A model generated the notes under the pieces. That model saw nothing but the letters and a program-made list of their open reading frames with translations, did no database searches and was not told the DNA's origin. DNA of 64,000 nt, from NCBI RefSeq assembly GCF_027497215.1, contig NZ_CP114904.1:1302001-1366000 (forward strand), written 5' to 3'. This stretch comes from Micromonospora sp. WMMD812 (GTDB lineage: Bacteria > Actinomycetota > Actinomycetes > Mycobacteriales > Micromonosporaceae). Numbering within the stretch: position 1 is the first letter of the stretch; the number at the start of each line of letters is the position of its first letter. Both the position numbers and the translations under genes were made by a program. Positions 45,186 through 53,163 of the stretch are shown piece after piece.

Positions 45186-46969
45186 CCGCGGTCCTCCCTC
45201 GCCCCGTCAGGCCCGCCCGCGGGCACCGCGTGCAGGTGCCGGGACGCCCGCCCGGTCGGCCCCGACGCCCGCAACGCCAGGACCGCGATGTCGTCGTGGT
45301 CGCCGTGCCCCAGCCAGTCGCAGGTGACCTGCTCGATCCGCTCGGCGAGCGCCGGCGCCGGCATCCGGTGGCAGCCGGTCAGCACGTCGACCAGCCGCTC
45401 CGGGCCGAACTGCTCGTCGCCCCACCGGCCCCCGCGCGCCTCCGTCACCCCGTCGCTGTAGAGCACGCAGGTCTCGCCGGGCTCCAGCCGGACGGTGACC
45501 TCGCCGACCCGCGGATCCGGGACCACACCGATCAGCATCCCGCGCAGCGGCACCGTCTCCACCTCGCCGGTGGCCCGCAGCACCAGCGGCGGCAGGTGAC
45601 CGCCGCCGGCCATGGTGAGGGTCAACCCGCCGTCGCGGTGCGGGCGCACGACGCCGAGCACCAGGGTGGCGAACCGACCCTGGCCGTGCGCCTGGGTGGT
45701 TTCCAGCAACGCGTCGTTGAGCAGCCCGAGCAGCCGGGCCGGCTGCGACTCGACCCGGTGCAGCGCCTGCAGGCACTGGCGTAGCTGGCCGGTGAAGACG
45801 GCCGCCTCCACTCCCTTGCCGGAGACGTCGCCGAGGAAGAAGACCGAGCCGCCGTCGGGAAGGCGGTGCGAGCCGTAGAAGTCGCCGCCGATCCGCAGAC
45901 CCGCCTGGGCCGACCGGTACGCCGTGCCCCACTGGACGCCGACGGCTTCGGCCGGCTCCACCGGCAGCAGGCTGGCCTGCAGGGTGTCGGCGACCTCGGC
46001 CTGGTCCCGGTAGAGCATCGCGGTGGTCATCGCGGCGCCGGCCCGGGCCGCGAACGCGTGCAGCAGATCGACGTCGCTCTCGTCGTACCAGCCGGTGCCG
46101 CGCCGCGCGACCAGAAGCACCCCGGCCGGGGCGTCCGACCCGGGCAGGGGCACCGCCCGGACGTCGGTGTCCCCCGTCGCGAGGCCCGGCAGCCACCCGG
46201 CCTCGGCCGCCTGTTCGACCAGCCAGTCGACGGCGTGCGGCGCAACGCCGGCCAGGCCGTCGGCGATGGCCACGGGCAGCTCGGCGGCGGCCAGCACGCC
46301 GCTGTCCACGGCCGGGCCCTCGTCGTCCACCCGGGACGCCCGCCACCAGTGAGCCCGTCCCGAACGGGGAGCGAGCACCAGCACGGCCACCTCGGCCAGC
46401 GTGGGCACGGCCAACCGGACCACCGCCGCGGCGGCCCGGGTCGGGTGCAACGGGTTGCCGAGCTTCTCCCCGACCACCGCCAGGAACGCGGAGCGGGCAC
46501 GCTCGGCGAGCAGGGCGTCGGCGCGGCTCACGCTCTCGGTGACGTCCTCCACGTACCAGCAGCAGCGGCCGCCGGAGAGGGGCACCCGCCGCGCGGTCAA
46601 CCGGCGGGAGCGATGGTCGAACGCACCCGTGGCCGGTTCGCCCGACAGGCCGGCGACGCCGGCCGCGGCCAACACCTCCCCGACGGTCACCTCGGGCAGG
46701 AGGCGTTCGGCGACCGGGCTGACATGGCGTACCACCCCGTCCGCGTCGCAGACGACCAGGCCCTCCCGGAAGTGCTCGACGACCTCGGACCAGTCCGGGG
46801 TGGCCGGCGGCCGGGCGGGGGTGAGCGCTGGCGGGGCGGGCGCCGGGCGGGCCGGCGGGGCCGGGGACCACGCCGGAGCCCGGTCGGCACTCGGCGTGGA
46901 GACCCGTCCGTCGCCCGGGTCCCAGTCCCTGACGTCGGCGGCAGTCACCAGCTGAGCCCCACTCCTCAT
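45182..46969 (-). CDS. PAS-GAF-PP2C (SpoIIE/RsbU-type) phosphatase
   Basis: The 595-residue protein has a proline/alanine-rich N terminus, a PAS domain (about residues 65-160, FREGLVVCDADGVVRHVSP), a GAF domain (about 170-330) and a C-terminal PP2C phosphatase domain. Metal-binding blocks are GGDFYGSHRLPDGG near 373, FFLGDVSGKGVEAA near 391, YSDGVTEARGG near 510 and HDDIAVLAL near 565. RsbU/SpoIIE enzymes dephosphorylate STAS antagonists and so switch on stress sigma factors. AGGAGTGGGG lies inside the first codons, so a GTG 21 bases downstream (MTAADVRD) is a possible true start. The B12 sensor gene is coupled to its 3' end. Two STAS genes are divergent. Confidence 0.9.
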   Translation of the reverse strand: MRSGAQLVTAADVRDWDPGDGRVSTPSADRAPAWSPAPPARPAPAPPALTPARPPATPDWSEVVEHFREGLVVCDADGVVRHVSPVAERLLPEVTVGEVLAAAGVAGLSGEPATGAFDHRSRRLTARRVPLSGGRCCWYVEDVTESVSRADALLAERARSAFLAVVGEKLGNPLHPTRAAAAVVRLAVPTLAEVAVLVLAPRSGRAHWWRASRVDDEGPAVDSGVLAAAELPVAIADGLAGVAPHAVDWLVEQAAEAGWLPGLATGDTDVRAVPLPGSDAPAGVLLVARRGTGWYDESDVDLLHAFAARAGAAMTTAMLYRDQAEVADTLQASLLPVEPAEAVGVQWGTAYRSAQAGLRIGGDFYGSHRLPDGGSVFFLGDVSGKGVEAAVFTGQLRQCLQALHRVESQPARLLGLLNDALLETTQAHGQGRFATLVLGVVRPHRDGGLTLTMAGGGHLPPLVLRATGEVETVPLRGMLIGVVPDPRVGEVTVRLEPGETCVLYSDGVTEARGGRWGDEQFGPERLVDVLTGCHRMPAPALAERIEQVTCDWLGHGDHDDIAVLALRASGPTGRASRHLHAVPAGGPDGAREDRG

Positions 46970-47149
46970 CGTCGCGCGACGCGCCGGAACCGGCGTCTAT
47001 GGTCAAATCCCTCCGACCACCCTACGCGGCCTCGCCCGAACCGCCACCCCACGCTCAGGTGCGGCCCGCCGGCACCGGGCGGCGGGGCCTGTGGATTGTT
47101 ACGATCCCCCGGACCCCGGCCGGCCGGCATTCTGCGGAAAGGCGTGATC

Positions 47150-47536
47150 GTGGTACCCCACGGGCGGAAACCCGAGACGACACCGCTGAGTCTGGCCGTC
47201 GACCGGTCGGATCCGGGTGCCCCGCTGATCCAGGTGGGCGGCGACCTGGCGTACACCACGGCGGCGCCGCTGCGGGAGGAGATCGACCGCGTGCTCGCCG
47301 AGCCGCCGCCGGTCATCGTCCTGGACTTCGCCGGCCTGCTCTTCATCGACAGCACCGGCCTCGCGGTGATCGTGCACGCATGGCGCGAGGGTCAGCACCG
47401 TGGCACCGCGATCGAACTGCGGGCCGTCCCCCGCTTCCTGGGGACGATCCTCGACCTCACCGGAGTCACGGGCCTGCTCGCCCGGTCGGGTCCGCCGGCC
47501 CGCCCGCGGATGGACCGACCGACGGCCAGCGTGTGA
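47150..47536 (+). CDS. STAS-domain anti-sigma factor antagonist
   Basis: The 128-residue protein is a STAS domain with a short N-terminal extension (PHGRKPETTPLSLAV). IQVGGDLAYTTAAPLREEID near residue 25 and LLFIDSTGLAVIVHAW near 63 are the core motifs, with an intact phosphorylatable serine. The C-terminal tail (RSGPPARPRMDRPTASV) is disordered. GTG has GGAAAGG seven bases upstream; a GTG six bases earlier is too close to that site. It is divergent from the SpoIIE gene and followed by a second STAS gene 61 bases later. Confidence 0.88.
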   Translation: MVPHGRKPETTPLSLAVDRSDPGAPLIQVGGDLAYTTAAPLREEIDRVLAEPPPVIVLDFAGLLFIDSTGLAVIVHAWREGQHRGTAIELRAVPRFLGTILDLTGVTGLLARSGPPARPRMDRPTASV

Positions 47537-47597
47537 CCACCGGACGGATCGGTCCCGCCCAGGGCTGTGCGGGGCGTGCGGCAGGGAGCAGGGCGGC

Positions 47598-47942
47598 ATG
47601 CCCGCGCAGCTGTTGACCATCGAGGTGAGCCGGCTCGACGCCGGTCGCGCCCGGCTACGACTGATCGGCGACCTCGATTTCGACACCGCGCCGGAGTTCG
47701 CCGCCGCCGCCGCCGAACTGCGGCGGGAGGGCTACCGGGAGCTGGAGATCGACCTGACCGGGGTCGGCCTCTGCGACTCCTCCGGGCTCAGCGCGTTCGT
47801 CGTGGCGCACCGTGCCGGCGCCGGGCCGATCCGGCTGATCGGCGTCAGCCCGCTGCTCCAGCAACTGCTGGACCGCACCGGCCTGGCGGAGCTGCTGACC
47901 GTGGCCCGGTCGTCCGACGACGACCTGCGCGCCATCGGGTGA
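47598..47942 (+). CDS. STAS-domain anti-sigma factor antagonist
   Basis: The 114-residue protein is another RsbV/SpoIIAA-type STAS domain: ARLRLIGDLDFDTAPEFAAA near residue 17 and GVGLCDSSGLSAFVVAHR near 57, with the conserved serine. The end RTGLAELLTVARSSDD is typical. It is the third antagonist within 4 kb, which suggests that several inputs feed anti-sigma kinases encoded elsewhere. The ATG has AGGGCGGC upstream. It is probably cotranscribed with the preceding STAS gene. Confidence 0.9.
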   Translation: MPAQLLTIEVSRLDAGRARLRLIGDLDFDTAPEFAAAAAELRREGYRELEIDLTGVGLCDSSGLSAFVVAHRAGAGPIRLIGVSPLLQQLLDRTGLAELLTVARSSDDDLRAIG

Positions 47943-48131
47943 TCCGCCCCGACCACGCCTCGCGTCCCATTCGACGCGGGCCGTGTCGACCTGCCCCTGA
48001 TCCGCTCCACGTCGCGACAGGCAGTGTCCGTCGGCCCCGGATCCGGCCAGAGCGGTGACGTGGTGGTCGATCCCGGCGGCTACCGACCTTGCTCGGCACA
48101 GGTTCGACCGAGCCGCGCCGAGAAACGGGGT

Positions 48132-48164
48132 GGCCCCCGACCCTGGGACCAGGGGTCGGGGGCC
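48132..48164 (-). terminator. hairpin terminator
   Basis: GGCCCCCGACC pairs perfectly with GGTCGGGGGCC and the stem continues four pairs further with one bulged base. It begins ten bases beyond the stop of the minus-strand 105-residue protein gene and could also stop read-through from the STAS genes. The remaining bases of 47943-48131 show no gene. Confidence 0.7.
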
Positions 48165-48174
48165 GGAGTAGGGC

Positions 48175-48492
48175 CTACTGGGCGGTGACCGGCTGCAGCC
48201 GCGGCCCGTCCGCGCGTCGGTCGACGGCCGACGGCGGCGGCTCGGCGTCCTCCGGCGGGCCGGAATCCGGCGTCTGGAACAGGTACCGGACGAACTCCCC
48301 ACCGGCCTCGTTGTCGTCCGCTCCGGGCCACTGGCCGATGCAGTCGACGCCGATCACCTCCCGGCCGGTGCCGTCGGCCTCCTCGAGCAGCGCCCACAGG
48401 CTCACCGGGTAGCAGCGGGTGGCTTCGGGCGAGAGACGCCAGCGGGCGTACCAACCCGGCCGGGCGGGGACGATCTCGACGATCCGCTTCAT
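48175..48492 (-). CDS. conserved small protein of unknown function
   Basis: The 105-residue protein (MKRIVEIVPARPGWYARWRL) is acidic and soluble. It has a compact N-terminal part up to about residue 75 with VIGVDCIGQWPGADDNEAGG, then a proline-rich disordered tail. Aromatic residues (PGWYARW; FVRYLFQTP) suggest a small beta fold. I recall similar short proteins in related actinomycetes but no function. The ATG has GGAAGGGAAGG upstream; an in-frame ATG 42 bases earlier has no such site. It is divergent from the DUF2267 fusion gene, and its own promoter was not identified. Confidence 0.7.
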   Translation of the reverse strand: MKRIVEIVPARPGWYARWRLSPEATRCYPVSLWALLEEADGTGREVIGVDCIGQWPGADDNEAGGEFVRYLFQTPDSGPPEDAEPPPSAVDRRADGPRLQPVTAQ

Positions 48493-48624
48493 GACGACCT
48501 TCCCTTCCGCGTACCTCGGAAGAACTCCGGTCACTGGCCCGATCGTGCGGGCCGGGCGGGTGATCGCCCCTCACCCCCGCCGGATGAAGCCGTCCGCACC
48601 GCGTCCCGGCCCGGCGGACCGCGT

Positions 48625-48651
48625 CCGTTTCGGTCCCGCCGACGCCGGGAA
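48625..48651 (+). promoter_or_regulatory. SigB/SigF-type promoter for the DUF2267 fusion gene
   Basis: CGTTTC and GGGAAG are 15 bases apart, 44 bases before the ATG. Confidence 0.5.
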
Positions 48652-48694
48652 GGCGACCGGCGGAACCACGGATCCCCAGCGGAAGGGTGTCACC

Positions 48695-49675
48695 ATGCGC
48701 AAGCAGATGGAAGGCGACAACCAACGCCGCCGGACGCTCGCCCGGCAGGCCCGCGAGCAGGGCCGGCAGCCGAGCGAGACGGGTGCCAGCCTGAGCGCCT
48801 CCAAGCAGCTGACCCACCTCGACCGGGGCAAGCGCGCGGGGCCGCCGCCGGCCGGCAGCCGACACAAGCCGGACACCGCGCGCGGCGGGCCGTCCCCGCC
48901 GCCGGCCGGCACCCCGTCGAATCCCCGGCCGCAGCTCGCGCCGGGGGTGAACGCGGGAGGCACGGCCACGATGGGTTACCACGACCTGGTCGAGAACGTC
49001 CGCCGCCGGGCCGGCGTCGACTTCCGTACGGCCAAGGTGGGCGCCGAGGCGACCGTGCTGGTCCTGGCCTTCGCGCTGGGCCAGGCGGAACGCCAACGGC
49101 TGCTCTCGGCGGTGCCGTCGTCCCTGCACGACGTGGTGCCGGTCGACGGCATCGAGCAGCGCCGGGACCTGCCCGGTTTCCTCGCCGAGGTGGGCCGGAT
49201 CAGCGGCAACACGCCGGAGGAGGCCCGGTACCAGGCCGAGGCCACGCTCGCCGCGCTCGCCGACGCCGACGGTGACCTGGTCGAGTCGCTGCACGTCCCG
49301 GAGAGCCTGCGGGAGTTGCTGGCACCGCCGGCGGTCGGCGGCGGCGTGGTCGGCGCGGCCAGCGCGACGCCTCCGCTGAGCGACGCGGAACTCTCGGCGG
49401 CGCTGGCGGACATGCCGTACTGGTCCGGCGACGGCACCGGGCTGTACCGGGTGATCGCGCTGCCCCCGGACAACCTGGACCGGGTGCTGGACCGGATCGA
49501 GCAACTGCGGCAGGAGACGGGACGGGCGCCGACGATCGGCCGCCCCGGCCCGACCGCAGCCGTGCTCACCGTCCGCTCCCGGCAGGCCGGTGCGGTGACC
49601 GCCCTCGACCTGGATCTCGCCCGCAGCATCGACGACGCGATCGACGAGGCGGGCGCCGGCATGGCCACCGGTTGA
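48695..49675 (+). CDS. DUF2267 protein fused to a degenerate pterin dehydratase-like domain
   Basis: The 326-residue product has three parts. Residues 1-92 are basic and proline-rich (MRKQMEGDNQRRRTLARQAR). DUF2267 spans about 93-200 (MGYHDLVENVRRRAG; VLVLAFALGQAERQRLLSAV). Residues 228-326 resemble 4a-hydroxytetrahydrobiopterin dehydratase (LSDAELSAALADMPYWSGDG; DLDLARSIDDAI), but the paired histidines of the active site are absent (GRAPTIGR). DUF2267 proteins are common in actinobacterial stress clusters and have no known activity. GGAAGGG precedes the ATG, and a SigB-type promoter lies upstream. A second DUF2267 gene in the window has the same promoter type. Confidence 0.75.
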   Translation: MRKQMEGDNQRRRTLARQAREQGRQPSETGASLSASKQLTHLDRGKRAGPPPAGSRHKPDTARGGPSPPPAGTPSNPRPQLAPGVNAGGTATMGYHDLVENVRRRAGVDFRTAKVGAEATVLVLAFALGQAERQRLLSAVPSSLHDVVPVDGIEQRRDLPGFLAEVGRISGNTPEEARYQAEATLAALADADGDLVESLHVPESLRELLAPPAVGGGVVGAASATPPLSDAELSAALADMPYWSGDGTGLYRVIALPPDNLDRVLDRIEQLRQETGRAPTIGRPGPTAAVLTVRSRQAGAVTALDLDLARSIDDAIDEAGAGMATG

Positions 49676-49744
49676 CGGGCGCGGACCGGCGGGCCACCAC
49701 CCTGGCCCGCCGGTCCCACCGCCGGCTCCCGGCACACGATCGAC

Positions 49745-49750
49745 TAGCCT
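49745..49750 (+). promoter_or_regulatory. -10 element for the leaderless spermidine synthase-like gene
   Basis: TAGCCT is followed by seven bases and the ATG, with no ribosome binding site. Confidence 0.5.
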
Positions 49751-49757
49751 GCGGCGC

Positions 49758-50552
49758 ATGGACCGCGCCGCCGACCGGCTGGAGCTGGTCGCCGACCCGG
49801 TGCGGCGGACCGGACGCCTGCTGCTCGCCGACGGCGTCGAGCAGTCCTACGTCGACGTCGCCGATCCACGCCACCTGCACTTCGACTACGTACGCCGGAT
49901 GGCCTCCGTGGCCGACACGGCGGCGGCGAAACGCGTCGCGCTGTCCGTGCTGCACCTCGGCGGCGGGGCGCTGACCCTGCCCCGCTATCTGGCCGCCACC
50001 CGGCCCGGCTCGGCGCAGCTGGTCGTCGAGCGGGACGAGGCCGTGGTCTCGCTGGTCACCAGGAAGCTGCCACCGCTCCCACCCGACGTACGCGTCGAGA
50101 TCGCCGACGCGCGCGCCGCGGTCGCCTCGTCCCCGCCCGGCCGCTACGACCTGGTGTTCGCCGACATCTACCGGGCGGCCCGGATGCCCCGGCACGTCCG
50201 GACGATGGAGTTCGTGGCCGAGGCGGCCCGCACGCTGCGGCCGGAGGGCATCTACCTGGTCAACCTCACCGACCTGCCACCGCTGGTGGCCACCCGGGTG
50301 CAGGTCGCCACGCTGTGCGCCGTCTTCCCGGACGTCTGCCTGATCGCCGACCGGCGGATGCTGCGGAGCCGGCGGTACGGCAACCTGGTGCTCGCCGCCG
50401 GGCTCCGCCCCGGCCGGCTGCCGGTGGCCCGGCTGACCACCGCGGCCCTCCGGGACCCGATCCCCGGCATCGTGCTGCACGGGCCGGCGCTGGAGACCTT
50501 CGTGGCCGGCGCCCTGCCCGCGACCGACGCCGACGCCCACAACGCCGGCTGA
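49758..50552 (+). CDS. spermidine synthase-like Rossmann protein
   Basis: The 264-residue protein has the spermidine synthase/methyltransferase fold. SVLHLGGGALTLPRYLAATR near residue 64 is the nucleotide-binding loop, VVERDEAVV near 90 the acidic strand end, and VFADIYRAARMP near 136 stands where spermidine synthase has the catalytic aspartate (DxxDP). The amine-binding residues of true polyamine synthases are not evident, and the N-terminal beta hairpin is short. Actinobacterial proteins of this kind are annotated as fused or spermidine synthase-like without demonstrated activity. Transcription looks leaderless. The AI-2E family gene follows after 66 bases and has its own promoter. Confidence 0.75.
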   Translation: MDRAADRLELVADPVRRTGRLLLADGVEQSYVDVADPRHLHFDYVRRMASVADTAAAKRVALSVLHLGGGALTLPRYLAATRPGSAQLVVERDEAVVSLVTRKLPPLPPDVRVEIADARAAVASSPPGRYDLVFADIYRAARMPRHVRTMEFVAEAARTLRPEGIYLVNLTDLPPLVATRVQVATLCAVFPDVCLIADRRMLRSRRYGNLVLAAGLRPGRLPVARLTTAALRDPIPGIVLHGPALETFVAGALPATDADAHNAG

Positions 50553-50583
50553 GGTGGGGCCCGCGCCCGCCGACGGGGCGGCG

Positions 50584-50609
50584 GGTTTCCGCCGCTCAGG
50601 CGGGGGTAG
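50584..50609 (+). promoter_or_regulatory. SigB/SigF-type promoter giving a leaderless transcript
   Basis: GGTTTC, 14 bases, GGGTAG, then nine bases to the GTG start. It is identical in both boxes and spacing to the element upstream of the OsmC gene. Confidence 0.65.
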
Positions 50610-50618
50610 CCGCCGCAG

Positions 50619-51707
50619 GTGAGCGACCCCGACGACCGGAGGACCGCCCGCCGGGCGTTGATCGTCATCGGGCTGTTGCTGGCCACCCTGCTCGGCCTGG
50701 CGCTGGTGTACGCCACCCGCCGCGTCCTGGTCTGGATCCTGATCGCGGCGTTCTTCGCCGTCGCCCTCAAGCCCCTGGTCGACTGGCTGCAACGGCGGTG
50801 GGTCCACCGGCGCGCGCTGGCCACCCTGCTGGTCTTCGCGGCCACCTTCGTGGTGCTCACCGCGCTGGCCGCGGTGATCATCGTGCCGCTGGTGGACGAG
50901 CTGGCCCGGTTCGCCGATCGCGCGCCGGAGCTGTTACGCGAGACCCGGGCCGGGCGCGGGCCGATCGGCCGGCTCATGGAGAAGGTCGGGCTGCGGGAGT
51001 ACCTGGCCAACCACTCCGACCAGGTCCGCCAGTACGGCGAGCGGCTGCGCCAGCCGGCGTTCGGGGTGCTGCGCAGCGTGGCGGAGACGGTCGCCGGGCT
51101 GGTCACGGTGATCGTGCTGGCGTACCTCATGGTGCTGGAGGCCCCGCGGATCACCCGACCCGCGCTCGCCGCCGTCGGCGAGCAGCGGGGGGAACGGTGG
51201 CGGCGGATCGGCCACGAGATCTCCCGCACCATCACCGGCTACCTCACCGGCAACCTGCTCATCAGCCTGATCTGCGGGCTGCTGACGTTCGTGGTGCTGC
51301 TGCTCACCGGCGTGCCGTTCGCGGCGGTGATCGCCCTGCTGGTGGCGATCGCCGACCTGATCCCGCTGGTGGGCGCGACCCTGGGCGCGGTCATCGCGGC
51401 CGGCGCCGGGTTCCTGCACTCCCCCACCGCCGGCATCGTGGTGCTGGTGTTCTTCGTGGTCTACCAACAGTTCGAGAACCACGTGCTGCAACCGATCATC
51501 CTGGCCTGGGCGGTCCGGCTGAACCCGCTGACCGTGCTGGTCAGCGTGCTGCTGGCCGCGAATCTGGCCGGTCTGGTCGGGGCCCTGCTCGCCATCCCCG
51601 CCGCGGGCATCGTGCAGATCCTGCTGCGCGAGTACGCGCCCTTCCGTCGTCCGCCACCCCCCGCCGCCGGAACCGAGGCGGCCGGGGGCGGTGGGCGGGC
51701 CGCCTGA
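50619..51707 (+). CDS. AI-2E family membrane transporter
   Basis: The 362-residue protein belongs to the AI-2 exporter/PerM family: paired N-terminal helices (ALIVIGLLLATLLGLALVYA; VLVWILIAAFFAVALKPLVD), a soluble segment at about residues 85-150, then helices with the family block LVAIADLIPLVGATLGAVIA near 246 and FENHVLQPIILAWAVRLNPL near 287. Members export autoinducer-2, act as sodium/proton antiporters or are uncharacterised; this one cannot be assigned further. GTG has no ribosome binding site, which fits the leaderless SigB-type promoter. It is convergent with the NDH-2 gene. Confidence 0.88.
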   Translation: MSDPDDRRTARRALIVIGLLLATLLGLALVYATRRVLVWILIAAFFAVALKPLVDWLQRRWVHRRALATLLVFAATFVVLTALAAVIIVPLVDELARFADRAPELLRETRAGRGPIGRLMEKVGLREYLANHSDQVRQYGERLRQPAFGVLRSVAETVAGLVTVIVLAYLMVLEAPRITRPALAAVGEQRGERWRRIGHEISRTITGYLTGNLLISLICGLLTFVVLLLTGVPFAAVIALLVAIADLIPLVGATLGAVIAAGAGFLHSPTAGIVVLVFFVVYQQFENHVLQPIILAWAVRLNPLTVLVSVLLAANLAGLVGALLAIPAAGIVQILLREYAPFRRPPPPAAGTEAAGGGGRAA

Positions 51708-51712
51708 GCAGA

Positions 51713-51778
51713 GGTGGGCGGCCCACCCTGCAGCTTCCAAAGGCGGCCCGCCCGGCAGCCGCCAAAGGCGGCCCGCCC
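51713..51778. repeat. array of three short palindromes between convergent genes
   Basis: GGTGGGCGGCCCACC is followed by two copies of CCAAAGGCGGCCCGCCC, each with its own GGCGG-C-CCGCC palindrome, at a period of about 25 bases. The first could end transcription of the AI-2E family gene, but its stem is short. Confidence 0.5.
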
Positions 51779-51820
51779 TCCCGTTCAGGGCGAGAGCGGG
51801 CGGATCATCCCGGCGTGGCG

Positions 51821-53122
51821 TCAGCGCGTGCGGACCGGCATCTCCGGCGTGGTGCTCTCCAGCGGCACCGCGTTCGCGGGCACCAGCCCCAGCTGGACCG
51901 CGGGGCGGGGCAGGGTCGCGTCGAGCACCCAGTCCGCGCCCACCCGGGACCGGTTGCCGGGCATGGCGAGCAGGTGGTAGCCGCGGGTGACCGCCTTGGC
52001 CGGCAGGCCGGACAGGTTCACCTGCAACGGGTTCGCCGCCGCGTCCTTGCCGCCGAGGTCGACGACCCAACCCAGGTCGTGGTGCTTGTACGGCCGGCGG
52101 CGACCCTTCCCGTACGAGGCGGCGATGTTGTGCGCCGCGAGCTTGCCCTGACGCTGCGCGTGCTGGGCGGTCATCGCGCAGACCTTCCCCGGGTGGGCCA
52201 CGTCGGGCACCGCCGCCGCGTCACCGCAGGCGTACACCTCGGGGAACCCGGGAACGTTCAGGTACTCGTCGACCACCAGCCGGCCCCGCTCGGTGCGCAG
52301 GCCCAGCTCGGCCACGAACGGGTCGGGGCGCACCCCGACGCACCAGACCAGCGAGCAGGTCGGCACGTACTCGCCGTCGGTGAGCTTCACCCCGTCCGCG
52401 GTCGCCTCGGCCACCGAGGTCCCCATCCGGACGTCCACGCCACGCCGCTCGAGGACCCGATGGGCGGTGTCCGACATCCGCTTGTCCAGCTCGGGCAGGA
52501 CGCGGGGCGCCACGTCGAGCAGCATCCACCGGGGGCGCACCGTGAGCCGGGGCCGCTGAGCGTGCAGCGCGTCGGTGAAGAGCTGGCCGTGCGCCGCCAC
52601 CTCGGTCCCGGTGTAGCCGGCCCCGACCACCACGAACGTGGCGCGGGCCTGCTGCTCGGCCGGGTCCTCGGCCTGCTCGGCCAGCTCGACCTGCCGCACG
52701 ATGTGGTCGTGCAGGTAGAGCGCCTCGGGCAGGCCGCGGAAGCCGTGCGCGTACTCGGTCACGCCCGGGATCGGCAGCAGCTTGTTGACACTGCCGACGG
52801 CCAGGATCAGCCGGTCGTACGCGATGCGGTTGCGGTCCCCCTCCTGCTGGGTGAAGCCCACCCACCGGTTCTGCAGATCCACCTCGTCGGCCTCGCCGAT
52901 CACCACCCGGACGCCGCGCAGGGTGCCGGTGAGCGGCACGGCGAGGCGCTTCGGCTCCACCACCCCCGCCGCCACCTCGGGCAGCAGGGGCAGGTAGAGG
53001 AAGTAGTCGGTCGAGTTCAGCACCACGATCTCGGCGCGGTTGCCGGCCAGCCGGCTCAACGTCTTCGCCGCGTGGTAACCGGCGAACCCGGCCCCCACGA
53101 TCACCACACGAGGTTTCGTCAT
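51821..53122 (-). CDS. ndh: type II NADH dehydrogenase (NDH-2)-like flavoprotein
   Basis: The 433-residue protein has two dinucleotide-binding motifs: VVIVGAGFAGYHAAKTL at the N terminus for FAD and VVVGAGYTGTEVAAHGQLF near residue 165 for NADH. VYACGDAAAVPDVAHPGKVC near 300 contacts FAD, and AQHAQRQGKLAAHNI follows as in NDH-2. Such enzymes pass electrons from NADH to menaquinone without pumping protons. The C-terminal membrane-binding part is short. The ATG lies only a few bases after the expected start point of a SigB-type promoter, so the message is nearly leaderless; a 21-base longer in-frame ATG lies inside that promoter and is unlikely. Confidence 0.88.
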   Translation of the reverse strand: MTKPRVVIVGAGFAGYHAAKTLSRLAGNRAEIVVLNSTDYFLYLPLLPEVAAGVVEPKRLAVPLTGTLRGVRVVIGEADEVDLQNRWVGFTQQEGDRNRIAYDRLILAVGSVNKLLPIPGVTEYAHGFRGLPEALYLHDHIVRQVELAEQAEDPAEQQARATFVVVGAGYTGTEVAAHGQLFTDALHAQRPRLTVRPRWMLLDVAPRVLPELDKRMSDTAHRVLERRGVDVRMGTSVAEATADGVKLTDGEYVPTCSLVWCVGVRPDPFVAELGLRTERGRLVVDEYLNVPGFPEVYACGDAAAVPDVAHPGKVCAMTAQHAQRQGKLAAHNIAASYGKGRRRPYKHHDLGWVVDLGGKDAAANPLQVNLSGLPAKAVTRGYHLLAMPGNRSRVGADWVLDATLPRPAVQLGLVPANAVPLESTTPEMPVRTR

Positions 53123-53131
53123 TGCGGACCC

Positions 53132-53157
53132 GTTCCCGTCCATACGCGGGACAAACG
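53132..53157 (-). promoter_or_regulatory. SigB/SigF-type promoter for ndh
   Basis: The minus strand reads CGTTTG, 14 bases, GGGAAC. The -10 box ends nine bases before the ATG. Confidence 0.55.
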
Positions 53158-53163
53158 TGCGCC

